A stretch of DNA of 64,000 nt from CAZFLD01 sp964519835 (GTDB taxonomy: Bacteria; Spirochaetota; Spirochaetia; DSM-27196; CAZFLD01), in assembly GCA_964519835.1 (NCBI GenBank), contig CAZFLD010000001.1, positions 62,001 to 126,000 on the forward strand, given 5' to 3'. The notes beneath the pieces are model-generated. The model worked only from the letters and a program-made list of their open reading frames with translations, was not told where the DNA came from and ran no database searches. The translations under genes were made by a program, and so were the position numbers. Below, piece after piece: positions 8,140-16,300 of this stretch (the first letter of the stretch is position 1; the number at the start of each line of letters is the position of its first letter).

Positions 8140-9272
8140 GACCCGCGGTCCATCGGTAGCTCCACCGGCGTGTTGTTGTTTTCGGCGGACTGGTTGATGG
8201 CAAGCACTATCTCCTGGTCTACAAGGGCCTGGCGTGCGCCGTAACTGGTTGGATTGCCGGTGTTGATAGCATCCACGAGGCTTCTAATACACGCCGCTAC
8301 ACCAATCTCATCATCGTGCCATTCCGGATTAAAGCCATCTTCGGCGCCCCCGAATGGGTTATGCCATTCAACGACCGGCAGTTCAGGATCTGCAGTCAGC
8401 GCCCGGATCAGCCGCAAGGCGCCGCCGTCACAGCGCTCGAGCTCCCGCTGGATAGTGATCTTTTGTGGTCCATACACATCCGGACCGATGGTCGTAAGCT
8501 CACACAGCGGCTCGTTGAAGGTGCCGTACATAACTCCCATGCCCCGCTCGCCGTAGAATCGACTGCCACGCCACCAGCGGAGCCCACTGTCGTAGCCAAC
8601 GTTTGTCCAGTGGAAGATGCCGAGGCGGCCGTCGTCGAACTCTACCATTCCGTGCTGTTGGCGCTCGGTCCGTTCCGCGGTGGTGCGAGAGTTCATGCCG
8701 TAGTGGGACGCCAAAGGGTAGTCGTGGACCGAGCCCACAACACGGACGGGCTTTGCATCGAACCCGAGGTAGCTCCGCATGACACTCACACCGTGATAGC
8801 CGTGGCCCACAAAGTCGTTAAACGAGGAGTAGATACGCCCGAATACGCCGGCCCTGATAAGCTCGAGCTTGATTTGCTCCAACGGCCGCCTGTGAAACTG
8901 CTCCGCGACTTCGACGTGGAGCCCCTTGTCCGTGGCGATTTTTGTTATCTCATCCGCCTCGCTCAAGTCGTGAGCGATCGGCGTCTCGGTTAGGATGTGA
9001 AACCCGTTAGATACAGCCTCGATGCCGACCTTGCCGTTCGCGCCGTAGCTTACGGACACTATACCGGCAACCGCCCCTGTTTCTTCGCGGAGTTTGCCCA
9101 TGTCGGTAAAAGCCGGAACGCCCAACCGGGAGGCAACCTGTTCAGCGGACTCACGGGTTCGGCTCCAGACGCCTACCAAACAAACGTCTTCCATCCACTT
9201 GAGCAGTCGCTGATACAAGTACAGTGTGCGTCGCCCGGCGCCGATAAACGCAATTCGAATCGGATCAAGCAT
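8136..9272 (-). CDS. Gfo/Idh/MocA family oxidoreductase
   Basis: 378 residues. An N-terminal Rossmann fold (RIAFIGAGRRT) is followed by the alpha/beta C-terminal domain of glucose-fructose-oxidoreductase/inositol-dehydrogenase-type NAD(P)-dependent sugar or polyol dehydrogenases. The canonical EKP triad is ETP here (HILTETPIAHD), so the usual Lys is replaced by Thr. EQFHRRP and the following residues resemble the substrate-side motif. The ATG at 9272 sits inside the end of the upstream chemotaxis gene (ATGCTTGA, 8-base overlap) and lines up with the family start. A longer upstream frame is only read-through of the receptor gene. Substrate is unknown, and the missing Lys could mean altered catalysis. 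Confidence 0.8.
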   Translation of the reverse strand: MLDPIRIAFIGAGRRTLYLYQRLLKWMEDVCLVGVWSRTRESAEQVASRLGVPAFTDMGKLREETGAVAGIVSVSYGANGKVGIEAVSNGFHILTETPIAHDLSEADEITKIATDKGLHVEVAEQFHRRPLEQIKLELIRAGVFGRIYSSFNDFVGHGYHGVSVMRSYLGFDAKPVRVVGSVHDYPLASHYGMNSRTTAERTERQQHGMVEFDDGRLGIFHWTNVGYDSGLRWWRGSRFYGERGMGVMYGTFNEPLCELTTIGPDVYGPQKITIQRELERCDGGALRLIRALTADPELPVVEWHNPFGGAEDGFNPEWHDDEIGVAACIRSLVDAINTGNPTSYGARQALVDQEIVLAINQSAENNNTPVELPMDRGS

Positions 9273-11364
9273 TGTGGCCGTCCTTCGGCGAGTCATCGCC
9301 CTCGGCGTAAACGGAATCGTCCTCCGTATCACGGCTCACGGCGGACTCCAAGGCCGCTACTATGCTCTCATTTCCACCGAGGATGCTGTTTAATAACAAG
9401 ACACTTTCCGTGATCTCCCTGTTCCCGATCGTCTGCTCTTCGGTCGCCTGCCGTATGGAGGTAAAGCTGGCGATCAACTCCTCGGTCGAGTCTTTCATGG
9501 TATGGCCCCGCTCCTTTAGAAGGCGCGTCGTCTCCCGTATGCTCTCGCTCGATTCGACAAGGCTCGAGATGGCCGAGATGATTTCGTGAGTGCCCGCATC
9601 CTGTTCCTGGGCGGCACTTGTTATCTCGCGTATGAGGTTTGAGGTCTTGTCCACGTCCGCGGTAATCTGGTCGAGGGCGGCTCCCGCTTCCTCGGATAGG
9701 TGCACCCCGTTTTCCACCAGGTTCACCATCTCTTTTATGTGCGCCGCGATCTCCTTTGCGCTCGAGGAGCTTGTTGCCGCGAGGGACCTAACCTCCTCCG
9801 CAACAACCGCAAACCCCTTTCCGGCGTCGCCGGCGTGGGCGGCTTCGATAGCGGCGTTCATTGCAAGAAGATTTGTTTGTGCCGAGATTTTCGAGATCAC
9901 GGTGACCATTTTGTTGATTTTTTCTGAGAACTCCTGGATTGCCCGGATGGCGTTGACGGCGTTGTTTACAGCTTGGGCTCCGTCACCCGCGGCCCTCTCC
10001 AAGTTGACAGCCAATTCCTGGGCCGACTGGGTGGAACGGCTCACCGACGCGATGCTCTCCGCCATCTCGTGCATTGCGCTCGAGGTTTCCTCGACAAACG
10101 ACGCCTGTGAATCGACGGCGTTGGTGATTGTATCCAGGGACGAGATAACCTCACCGAGGTGCTCGCCGGTTTTATTGGCGACCTCCTGGCGGCTCCCGGC
10201 GTTTGTGCTGATCTCTTCGATAGACGCCATGCTTTCTTCCGCGGATGCTGATGTGCGGTTCACCACATCTCTCAATTCACTGCTGCTCTTGGAGACGCCT
10301 CGTCCGGCGACGCGGATTTTTTGGAGGAGCCGATTCTGCTCTTCGATCATCGAGTTCAGCGCCGCGGTTAGCTCGCCGGTTTCGTCAAAAGCGGTGATCT
10401 CCACGAGCTGGAAGGCGCCGGCTCCGCGAGTCACGAGATCCCGGATCTTGTCGCGGAGTCTTTTTATCTGGCGTACTTGCGATCGCGAGGCAATAAACTG
10501 CACAAAAAACGCGATAAGCACCAGGTCGAAAAAGTTGCCCAAAAAGACAACCGCGGGCCTGGTCGTGTCCCCCGTGCCCTGATCGTATGGAAAGGGGGGA
10601 TTTTCCGGAACCAGAGTGTTAGAAGTTTGCTCGAATCCACTTGCGTAGGCGTGCCGCGCCGCCGCCAGGCTGATTTCCCCGACCACAACCTGTTCGAGAA
10701 GCCGGCCGTAAAGCTGTTCCTTCCGGGCGAGAAGAACTCCGACTTCCGTAACGCTTGTTACCGCGTAGATTGTCATAAAAACGCTCAATAGAATCGCCCG
10801 GAGACGCATCGACGGCTCTCGCTCGCCTTTCCCGCTGCCAAGTGCGTGGATTGCCAGGACCGCCCGTGGGCGCCGGAGTATCATGTCGTTGATACTTATC
10901 TGCACAAACGAAAAAAGTCCCGCACTTGCCAGGTAGAAGAGCAGCGAGATCAGGCCGTTGGACGAAAAAACAAACTCCGCACCGGCCGTCGTGAGAGTAC
11001 CGACCAAAAAGCCGGCAAGGTAGCCAACGATATTTAGAACGATAAACACCACCGGAAGGCGAACCAAGACCCGGCGCGCGGCGGCCGCCCCTTGCTCTGG
11101 GAGCGTTTCCCCGGCCGCCCTGGCTCTAACGGCCAGATCGAGAGGACGCAAGTAAAAAACGACAAGGGCGCCCATGACTACCGTAAACGGCAGCACGTTC
11201 ACAAAGGTAAAAAACGCGATCTGCATTAACGAGCGAGCGGGGTCCACAAAGCCGAAGATCGTTGCCGCTGCGACGAGTTGGCCGATGCTCTGTAGTGTCA
11301 TTGTGACGGTGACAACAACGACAAGGTTGAGTGCCACCTTGAGCCTGAAGCGTGGGTAGTCCAT
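9265..11364 (-). CDS. Methyl-accepting chemotaxis protein with polytopic membrane sensor region
   Basis: 699 residues from ATG 11364, preceded by GGAG nine bases upstream. The first ~300 residues hold about six hydrophobic segments with only short connecting loops, apart from one moderate loop (~205-265). There is no large periplasmic ligand domain. A HAMP-like region follows (about 310-370). The long coiled-coil signalling domain has the hairpin tip that binds CheA/CheW (KISAQTNLLAMNAAIEAAHAG). A Glu/Gln/Ala-rich methylation region flanks the tip. It would control the flagellar motor from the inner membrane. It sits between an unknown membrane-anchored protein and an oxidoreductase in one operon. 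No C-terminal CheR/CheB-tether pentapeptide is seen. Confidence 0.9.
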   Translation of the reverse strand: MDYPRFRLKVALNLVVVVTVTMTLQSIGQLVAAATIFGFVDPARSLMQIAFFTFVNVLPFTVVMGALVVFYLRPLDLAVRARAAGETLPEQGAAAARRVLVRLPVVFIVLNIVGYLAGFLVGTLTTAGAEFVFSSNGLISLLFYLASAGLFSFVQISINDMILRRPRAVLAIHALGSGKGEREPSMRLRAILLSVFMTIYAVTSVTEVGVLLARKEQLYGRLLEQVVVGEISLAAARHAYASGFEQTSNTLVPENPPFPYDQGTGDTTRPAVVFLGNFFDLVLIAFFVQFIASRSQVRQIKRLRDKIRDLVTRGAGAFQLVEITAFDETGELTAALNSMIEEQNRLLQKIRVAGRGVSKSSSELRDVVNRTSASAEESMASIEEISTNAGSRQEVANKTGEHLGEVISSLDTITNAVDSQASFVEETSSAMHEMAESIASVSRSTQSAQELAVNLERAAGDGAQAVNNAVNAIRAIQEFSEKINKMVTVISKISAQTNLLAMNAAIEAAHAGDAGKGFAVVAEEVRSLAATSSSSAKEIAAHIKEMVNLVENGVHLSEEAGAALDQITADVDKTSNLIREITSAAQEQDAGTHEIISAISSLVESSESIRETTRLLKERGHTMKDSTEELIASFTSIRQATEEQTIGNREITESVLLLNSILGGNESIVAALESAVSRDTEDDSVYAEGDDSPKDGHNA

Positions 11365-11384
11365 GTGTTGCTCCAATTGTTTGA

Positions 11385-12611
11385 TCACCACGCCTCGAAC
11401 TCGAGACGCTCCGCAAAGTCGTTGTAGCGCACAAGCTCCGCGGTGAACGTCAGCTCGTCTCCCGACCGCAGCGACTTGATCTCTCCCTCCTGATCTCGGG
11501 GGAAAGCGATCTCCACCGCAGGTCCGGACTCTAACTTGCCGACGACACTGCGGCCGCCGTAGACGCGTTCGGAGGCGTCCGGATCCGACGTCCACACCAC
11601 CCGCTCTACCGTAAGCTTCCCCGAGTACCGGCGCCCTTCGAGTGCCGCGAGCACCGACTCCCGGTCCGCCCGAGACGCGGTCGCCACCGACGCCAAGTCC
11701 GCAGGGGTAAGGGGCTCCTGGTCGGCCGGTTCCGGTGTTGAAGCCTGCTCCACCGGCGACTCGTTCGTCGTCGCGGGGGCCGCGGTCTCAACGCCGCCGG
11801 CCGGGTGCGCCGGCTCTTCGGCCGCCACCGGCTCTTCGGCGACCACCGATGTGCGCTCGGTGCTGCTGGGTGCGTCAACGGCGGCCGCCTCACGCGCCGG
11901 GGCTTTGGCCGTCATCGGCGTCGCCTGGGTCTCCGGCTCGGTTGACGGCGCAGGTGACGGCGCAGGTGAGTCAGCGACCTGCTCGTCGCGGGCGTCTTGG
12001 ACGGCGTCCTGGCACTTCGATACCGTCAAAGCATCGTCAATGCGGACTGCCGCTCGCGCCACGGAATCCAAGTGACCTTTTATTGTGACCGAGTTTGTGA
12101 TTGTGCCGGAAATGACCAGGCGAGCTCGGCCCTTCTCGATCCGTCCGTTGTGTTGTGTCACAAAGTCCATTACTGCATCGAGAACACCCTTGTCGCTCAG
12201 AAAGCCGCGTATGCCCTCGACATCCGTTCCGCGGATTCGAAGTTGACTGTCGGCATATTCCTCTCCGAGCTCGATGTCTTGGCCACCAAAAAACTTGGAG
12301 ATTCGATCACCGACATTCTCCGATGAAAGCACCATCCCTTCCGGCATCGGATTTCTGAAATTCGCGTGGAAGCACGTGTAAACGGTTCGGTTTTTTCCGG
12401 AGCCGCGGACCTCCCGCTCCACGGAGACCTGTACGCCGTCGTGGGTTCCTTGGACGTACAGATCGCGGTTAGGCCCCTGGGGCAGAAACTGCATGCCGTT
12501 GGCGGCGGCGAACGCTGCCCAGGCCTGTTTCACTCGCTTCTCGTTGGCCGTGCTCGCCACGATCGCAAAACCGACAAATAGTATCGCAAAAAAGATAAAC
12601 GAGAATTCCAT
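11385..12611 (-). CDS. Membrane-anchored protein of unknown function
   Basis: 408 residues. One N-terminal hydrophobic segment (about 4-22) is followed by a folded region to about 205. An Ala/Pro/Glu/Thr-rich disordered linker runs from about 210 to 315, and a small C-terminal domain has beta character (about 320-408). I do not recognise a family. Shine-Dalgarno AGGAGA precedes the ATG and overlaps the stop of the SRPBCC gene. The chemotaxis receptor begins 20 bases downstream, so these are co-transcribed. The layout suggests a cytoplasmic-membrane protein with two domains joined by a flexible tether. Confidence 0.6.
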   Translation of the reverse strand: MEFSFIFFAILFVGFAIVASTANEKRVKQAWAAFAAANGMQFLPQGPNRDLYVQGTHDGVQVSVEREVRGSGKNRTVYTCFHANFRNPMPEGMVLSSENVGDRISKFFGGQDIELGEEYADSQLRIRGTDVEGIRGFLSDKGVLDAVMDFVTQHNGRIEKGRARLVISGTITNSVTIKGHLDSVARAAVRIDDALTVSKCQDAVQDARDEQVADSPAPSPAPSTEPETQATPMTAKAPAREAAAVDAPSSTERTSVVAEEPVAAEEPAHPAGGVETAAPATTNESPVEQASTPEPADQEPLTPADLASVATASRADRESVLAALEGRRYSGKLTVERVVWTSDPDASERVYGGRSVVGKLESGPAVEIAFPRDQEGEIKSLRSGDELTFTAELVRYNDFAERLEFEAW

Positions 12612-12620
12612 CGACTTCTC

Positions 12621-13139
12621 CTATCCCGACATGTATGCGTGGGGTCCTTGATCGATATGCATTTTTAGCGCATCCAGCACCTTACTCCAAGCACGCTCAA
12701 AATAGCCAACAACCTCGGGCCATTGGCCTCCCTCGCCGAAGCCGACGTGGGTTATCCGGACACGCGTCGTATGGCCGGGCAGACCGGCTTCCTCAAACTC
12801 AACAACGACTCTTGTGCGGAAGAAACGCTCCTTTGGCATGCTCGGCGGAGCATTCCACGTAAACGACAACAGTCGCGGCTCCAGATAGCTGAGAACTCTG
12901 CAGCCCTCCGATCCCCGCGAACCCCACGGGGACTCGGGGTCAAAGTGGAGCTCGTACGTTCCTCCAACTCGTAGCTCAACAATCGCCTTTGGTACGAGAA
13001 ACGATTCTAACCCTTCGCTCGTGGTCCACAGTCTCCAGACTGCTTCTCGTTTTTCCGGAACCGTGGCTTCACGGATAATCTGCGCCGCCGACCACCGACG
13101 GTTCTTCGTCCATGATCTCGGCCGCCCGTTTCTCGTCAT
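12621..13139 (-). CDS. SRPBCC (AHSA1/Aha1-like) domain protein, start uncertain
   Basis: The conserved fold begins at about base 13079 (REATVPEKREAVWRLWTTSEGL) and continues through VGGTYELHF and the closing helix WSKVLDALKMHI. This is a typical START-like AHSA1 domain of about 150 residues that binds hydrophobic ligands or assists folding. The ATG at 13139 is the nearest usual start. The twenty residues it would add are the out-of-frame shadow of the overlapping YciI gene and have no Shine-Dalgarno. A non-standard ATT start near 13079, or an ancestral YciI-SRPBCC fusion split by a frameshift, are alternatives. Confidence 0.65.
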   Translation of the reverse strand: MTRNGRPRSWTKNRRWSAAQIIREATVPEKREAVWRLWTTSEGLESFLVPKAIVELRVGGTYELHFDPESPWGSRGSEGCRVLSYLEPRLLSFTWNAPPSMPKERFFRTRVVVEFEEAGLPGHTTRVRITHVGFGEGGQWPEVVGYFERAWSKVLDALKMHIDQGPHAYMSG

Positions 13140-13317
13140 CCACATCGACAACGACAAGACCAAAGAGACCCGGCGCCGGACGCGCGAGCAGCATTGTCCC
13201 GTCGTGCATCAGATTGACAAGCCACTGGTAGTGCTCCCGCTTGACGGCCACTTCTTGTTCCGTGGGACTGTCCGGCCAGTCGGGTCGGGTGCCGTGTAGC
13301 TACGCGATACATGCCAT
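13069..13317 (-). pseudogene. YciI-like protein gene broken by an in-frame TAG at codon 6
   Basis: An ATG at 13315-13317 follows a perfect AGAGGAGG Shine-Dalgarno, but codon 6 (13300-13302) is TAG. The frame then continues for 77 codons with clear YciI-like sequence (LHGTRPDWPDSP, EHYQWLVNLM, LFGLVVVDVDDEKRAAEIM). YciI-like proteins are small dimeric alpha/beta-barrel proteins of about 95 residues. The only restart is GTG 13251, which would lose the first strand and has no ribosome site. TAG is used as a normal stop elsewhere in the window, so general recoding is unlikely. The gene is either freshly inactivated or carries a sequencing error. Confidence 0.65.
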
Positions 13318-13333
13318 GGAGCCCTCCTCTGGT

Positions 13334-13352
13334 CCGGAGTTTCGAACTCCGG
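13334..13352 (-). other. Perfect 8-bp hairpin upstream of the YciI-like gene
   Basis: CCGGAGTT, loop TCG, AACTCCGG. It lies 17 bases upstream of the ATG at 13317, so in the untranslated leader or promoter region of the operon. It could be a leader hairpin or an operator. The remaining 13353-13501 holds no recognisable gene. Confidence 0.45.
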
Positions 13353-13501
13353 CAATCTCGTAGTCAATAGAATACTTTACCTCCACTCCTCTTGAACCAT
13401 GGCACATCTTACCACAACCGTCAGGTTCTGCGTGCTTCTGAAGGGGAGCGTGGCGATCCTGATCCGGCCGTACGGCATGTGTTCCTCGCCGACGCGACAA
13501 T

Positions 13502-14479
13502 TCAATCCGTATTCGCCGTTTCCGCGATGTCGGCCGGAAGCCTATCCACGGTGGTTTGTAGTGCCTCCGGAAGTTCGGGAAGAGAGTCGACCGCGCAGTT
13601 TGCTTCCACCTGCTCCACGGACTTTGCGCCGGGTATTACCACCGACACTTCGGGCCGTACAAGGGCAAACGCGACGGCCGCTTGAGCCAGGCTTGTGTAC
13701 GGGGCCTCGACCGCCTCCGCCAGTTTGGCGGCCTCGGAAAGCAGACGCCGGCGCCGCCGTTCACCCCAACGTCTTCGATGTCCCTCTTCGGGGAGGTCTT
13801 GGTCGGGCTTGTACTTGCCGCTCAGAAAGCCGCTCTCGAGCACCGTCCGCGCGATTATTGCCACACCGGCCCTCTTCGCCGCCGGCATAATCGCCTCGTG
13901 ACCACGCCGAAACATGCTGTAGATGATTTGCAGCGCGTCCATTTGGCCGGTGTCGATGTAGCGTCGTGCAAGCTCGATTACCTTCGGCGTCACGTCCGGA
14001 CCGCTGACGGAGGCTCCGATCGCCCGTGCCTTTCCCTCGTCCTTGAGACGCAGAAATATTCCGATGACCCTTTTTGTGAGCTCCGGGTCGTCAGGCGGGC
14101 TGTGAATCAAGTATAGGTCGACATAATCGGTCCGCAGGTTGCGCAGGGAGGTCTCCAACTCCTCCCTGATGCCCGGCAGCTCGTCTTCCGTGGCCGTCTT
14201 GCCGGTCTTGGTGCTCAGGTAGATCGCCTCACGGTTCGCCTGGAACAGCGTCGACGAGCCTATGAGCGACTCGCTGGTTCCGTAGTTACGGGCCGTGTCG
14301 ATGAGGGTGCCGCCGAGCTCGATGTAGCGATCCACCACTGCCACCCCGGTCTCGGCAGCGACATAGCCGTAACTGCCGGACGACGCCCGTCGTCCCGTCT
14401 CATGCTGCCCTATCGGCCATGCGCCGAGCCCGATCTGAGTAACCTCTCGCCTCGTTCTTCCGAATGCCCGTGTCGTCAT
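13502..14479 (-). CDS. Aldo/keto reductase
   Basis: 325 residues with an (alpha/beta)8 barrel. The catalytic tetrad is visible: Asp and Tyr in DTARNYG, Lys in STKTGK and His in YLIHSPP. An NADPH-binding C-terminal region has AFALVRPEVSVVIPGAKS. It reduces aldehydes or ketones with NADPH in the cytoplasm, and the physiological substrate is not evident. It is divergent from the sulfatase gene, with only 37 bases between start codons. It has no Shine-Dalgarno, but a TACCTT box seven bases before the ATG. Confidence 0.88.
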   Translation of the reverse strand: MTTRAFGRTRREVTQIGLGAWPIGQHETGRRASSGSYGYVAAETGVAVVDRYIELGGTLIDTARNYGTSESLIGSSTLFQANREAIYLSTKTGKTATEDELPGIREELETSLRNLRTDYVDLYLIHSPPDDPELTKRVIGIFLRLKDEGKARAIGASVSGPDVTPKVIELARRYIDTGQMDALQIIYSMFRRGHEAIMPAAKRAGVAIIARTVLESGFLSGKYKPDQDLPEEGHRRRWGERRRRRLLSEAAKLAEAVEAPYTSLAQAAVAFALVRPEVSVVIPGAKSVEQVEANCAVDSLPELPEALQTTVDRLPADIAETANTD

Positions 14480-14486
14480 TGTCCAA

Positions 14487-14515
14487 AAGGTAGCGAGGTT
14501 GTGTTAGGATCGCAA
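14487..14515 (-). promoter_or_regulatory. Promoter TTGCGA-17-TACCTT, leaderless type, for the aldo/keto reductase
   Basis: On the minus strand TACCTT (14492-14487) ends seven bases before the ATG (14479), and TTGCGA (14515-14510) is 17 bases further upstream. It overlaps the box assigned to the divergent sulfatase gene, so the two promoters cannot easily be occupied together. Confidence 0.45.
14505..14510 (+). promoter_or_regulatory. -10-like box TAGGAT six bases before sulfatase ATG
   Basis: TAGGAT ends six bases before the ATG at 14517. AGGA within it could also act as a weak Shine-Dalgarno, so leadered and leaderless readings both remain open. No -35 is convincing. Confidence 0.35.
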
Positions 14516-14516
14516 C

Positions 14517-16097
14517 ATGTCAACAGAACCAAGATCCTCCCGTCGCCCCAATCTTATCTACATTCTTGCCGACGACATGGGCTACGGTGATGTGTCCGCA
14601 CTCAATCCTGACTCCAAAATTCACACCACGGCGATCGATCGAATTGCACAAACCGGCATGTGTTTTACCGACGCCCACGCAAGCTCGGCCGTGTGCACGC
14701 CGTCGCGATACAGCATCCTAACAGGCCGTTACGCGTGGCGGTCGAGGCTCAAGCATGGCGTGACGTTTGGGTATTCGCGACACCTTATCGAAGACGATCG
14801 CACCACCGTCGCGGAGTACCTGCGGCGCCTCGGGTACACAACGGCCTGCGTCGGCAAGTGGCACTTGGGATTGGATTGGCATGACGGTTCCGGCAAAGCG
14901 ACCGAAGACCCGGAGGCCGTTGATTTTTCCAAGCCGATTGCCGCCGGGCCCACAACCTTTGGCTTTGATCGCTTTTTTGGGATCAGCGCTTCGTTGGATA
15001 TGCCGCCCTACGTATACATCGACGGTGAGGAGGTCACCGCGCTCCCTAGTCGCGACAGCGAGTCACCCACGCTCAAAGAGCTGTGGCGAAAAGGTCCCAC
15101 CGCACCTGACTTCTACCACATCGACGTCTTGCCGACGTTGACGCGAAAGGCCGAAGAATTTGTGGCCTCCGCCGCTGCATCCGGCCGGCCGTATTTCCTT
15201 TACTTTCCGCTGCCGGCGCCCCACACGCCGATCCTGCCCACCGCCGATTTTCGCGGGAAAAGCGGGCTCAACACCTACGGAGACTTCTGTTTGCAGGTGG
15301 ACGCCGTCGTGGGGCGTATCCTCGATGCCGTCGAGGCCACCGGATATGCCGACGATACGATTGTTATATTCACCAGCGACAACGGTTGCTCCCCTCGGGT
15401 CGACTTTCCCGAGCTCAAAGGCATGGGCCACAACCCGAGTTATGAGTTTCGCGGTCACAAGGCCGATATCTACGACGGAGGCCATCGGATTCCGTTTGTC
15501 GTTTTATGGCCGAACACGATTCTCGCCGGATCAACGTCCGACCAGATTGTCTGCCTGAGTGATCTATTCGCCACGATGGTGGAAATAACCGGCGGTGCGC
15601 GACGCCACGATGACGCGGAGGACTCGGTATCCAATCTTTCCATTTGGGCGGGGTCCGCGGGTACGCAGGCCGAATCACCGGTTCGGGAGGCTATCGTGCA
15701 TCATTCGATCAACGGCTCGTTCTCCGTCCGGCGCGGCCGGTGGAAGCTGGAGCTGTGCCCGGGCTCCGGTGGATGGAGCGAGCCCAAACCCGGAGAGGAG
15801 CCACCGGACTCGCCACCGGTGCAACTCTACGACATGGATACCGATGTTGGTGAGCGAGAAAATGTGCAGAACGAGTATCCGCAAATTGTGGTTGAGCTAA
15901 CCGCCCTGCTCACGGACTACCTTCGCCGTGGTCGCTCGACACACGGCGCCCCACAAAAAAACGAGAACGCCGACGAATGGCCCGGACTGAGCTGGGACGG
16001 CGCACAGGCCGCCGCCGGCGAGGGCCTGATCCGCGGCGGCGCGGCCGGGAGTAAACCTCGTGATCCTTCGCTCCTCCGGCCCGGCGACTCGGCGTGA
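14517..16097 (+). CDS. Sulfatase (alkaline phosphatase superfamily)
   Basis: 526 residues. Type I sulfatase signature CTPSRYSILTGRY, with Cys60 expected to be oxidised to formylglycine by a separate FGE or anSME not present in this window. Metal ligands appear as ADDMGYGD near the N-terminus and TSDNG near the middle. A C-terminal region has the typical YDMDTDVGERENV sequence. No signal peptide is visible, so it is probably cytoplasmic or relies on another route. It would hydrolyse a sulfate ester, of a sugar or aryl compound. The gene stands alone, divergent from an aldo/keto reductase. Substrate is unknown. Confidence 0.9.
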   Translation: MSTEPRSSRRPNLIYILADDMGYGDVSALNPDSKIHTTAIDRIAQTGMCFTDAHASSAVCTPSRYSILTGRYAWRSRLKHGVTFGYSRHLIEDDRTTVAEYLRRLGYTTACVGKWHLGLDWHDGSGKATEDPEAVDFSKPIAAGPTTFGFDRFFGISASLDMPPYVYIDGEEVTALPSRDSESPTLKELWRKGPTAPDFYHIDVLPTLTRKAEEFVASAAASGRPYFLYFPLPAPHTPILPTADFRGKSGLNTYGDFCLQVDAVVGRILDAVEATGYADDTIVIFTSDNGCSPRVDFPELKGMGHNPSYEFRGHKADIYDGGHRIPFVVLWPNTILAGSTSDQIVCLSDLFATMVEITGGARRHDDAEDSVSNLSIWAGSAGTQAESPVREAIVHHSINGSFSVRRGRWKLELCPGSGGWSEPKPGEEPPDSPPVQLYDMDTDVGERENVQNEYPQIVVELTALLTDYLRRGRSTHGAPQKNENADEWPGLSWDGAQAAAGEGLIRGGAAGSKPRDPSLLRPGDSA

Positions 16098-16248
16098 TTC
16101 GGCCTGGGATTCTTGCGGTCCCCTTGGCTTGTGGCATCGGTGCGCTTCTGCTCTATGACACGATGGTCCAACCGAGCAAGCGTGTGACCCACAGTGGTGG
16201 ACCTGAGATGAGCACGTTGCGACCTTGTAGGAGAGGAAAGCCATAGAA

Positions 16249-16287
16249 GTGCATCGTGGACCAAAAACATGTCCTGCGTCGATGCAC
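16249..16287 (+). promoter_or_regulatory. Leader hairpin abutting the epimerase Shine-Dalgarno
   Basis: GTGCATCG (16249-16256) pairs perfectly with CGATGCAC (16280-16287), with an inner GGAC/GTCC pairing. The AGGAGG ribosome site begins at the next base. If transcribed, the stem would stack directly against the ribosome site and could modulate its access. No known riboswitch consensus is recognised. Confidence 0.4.
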
Positions 16288-16300
16288 AGGAGGAGTGCAC

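Noticed and set aside
11365..11595. 77-residue N-terminal extension of the chemotaxis receptor
   Set aside because: It is an out-of-frame read of the upstream gene, and ATG 11364 has a good ribosome site at the natural start of the membrane region.
13300..13302. TAG as a recoded sense codon
   Set aside because: RF1 is encoded in the window and several genes end in TAG, so general UAG recoding is not supported.
13334..13352. T-arm-like hairpin with TTCGAA suggesting a tRNA
   Set aside because: No acceptor, D or anticodon arm can be formed around it.
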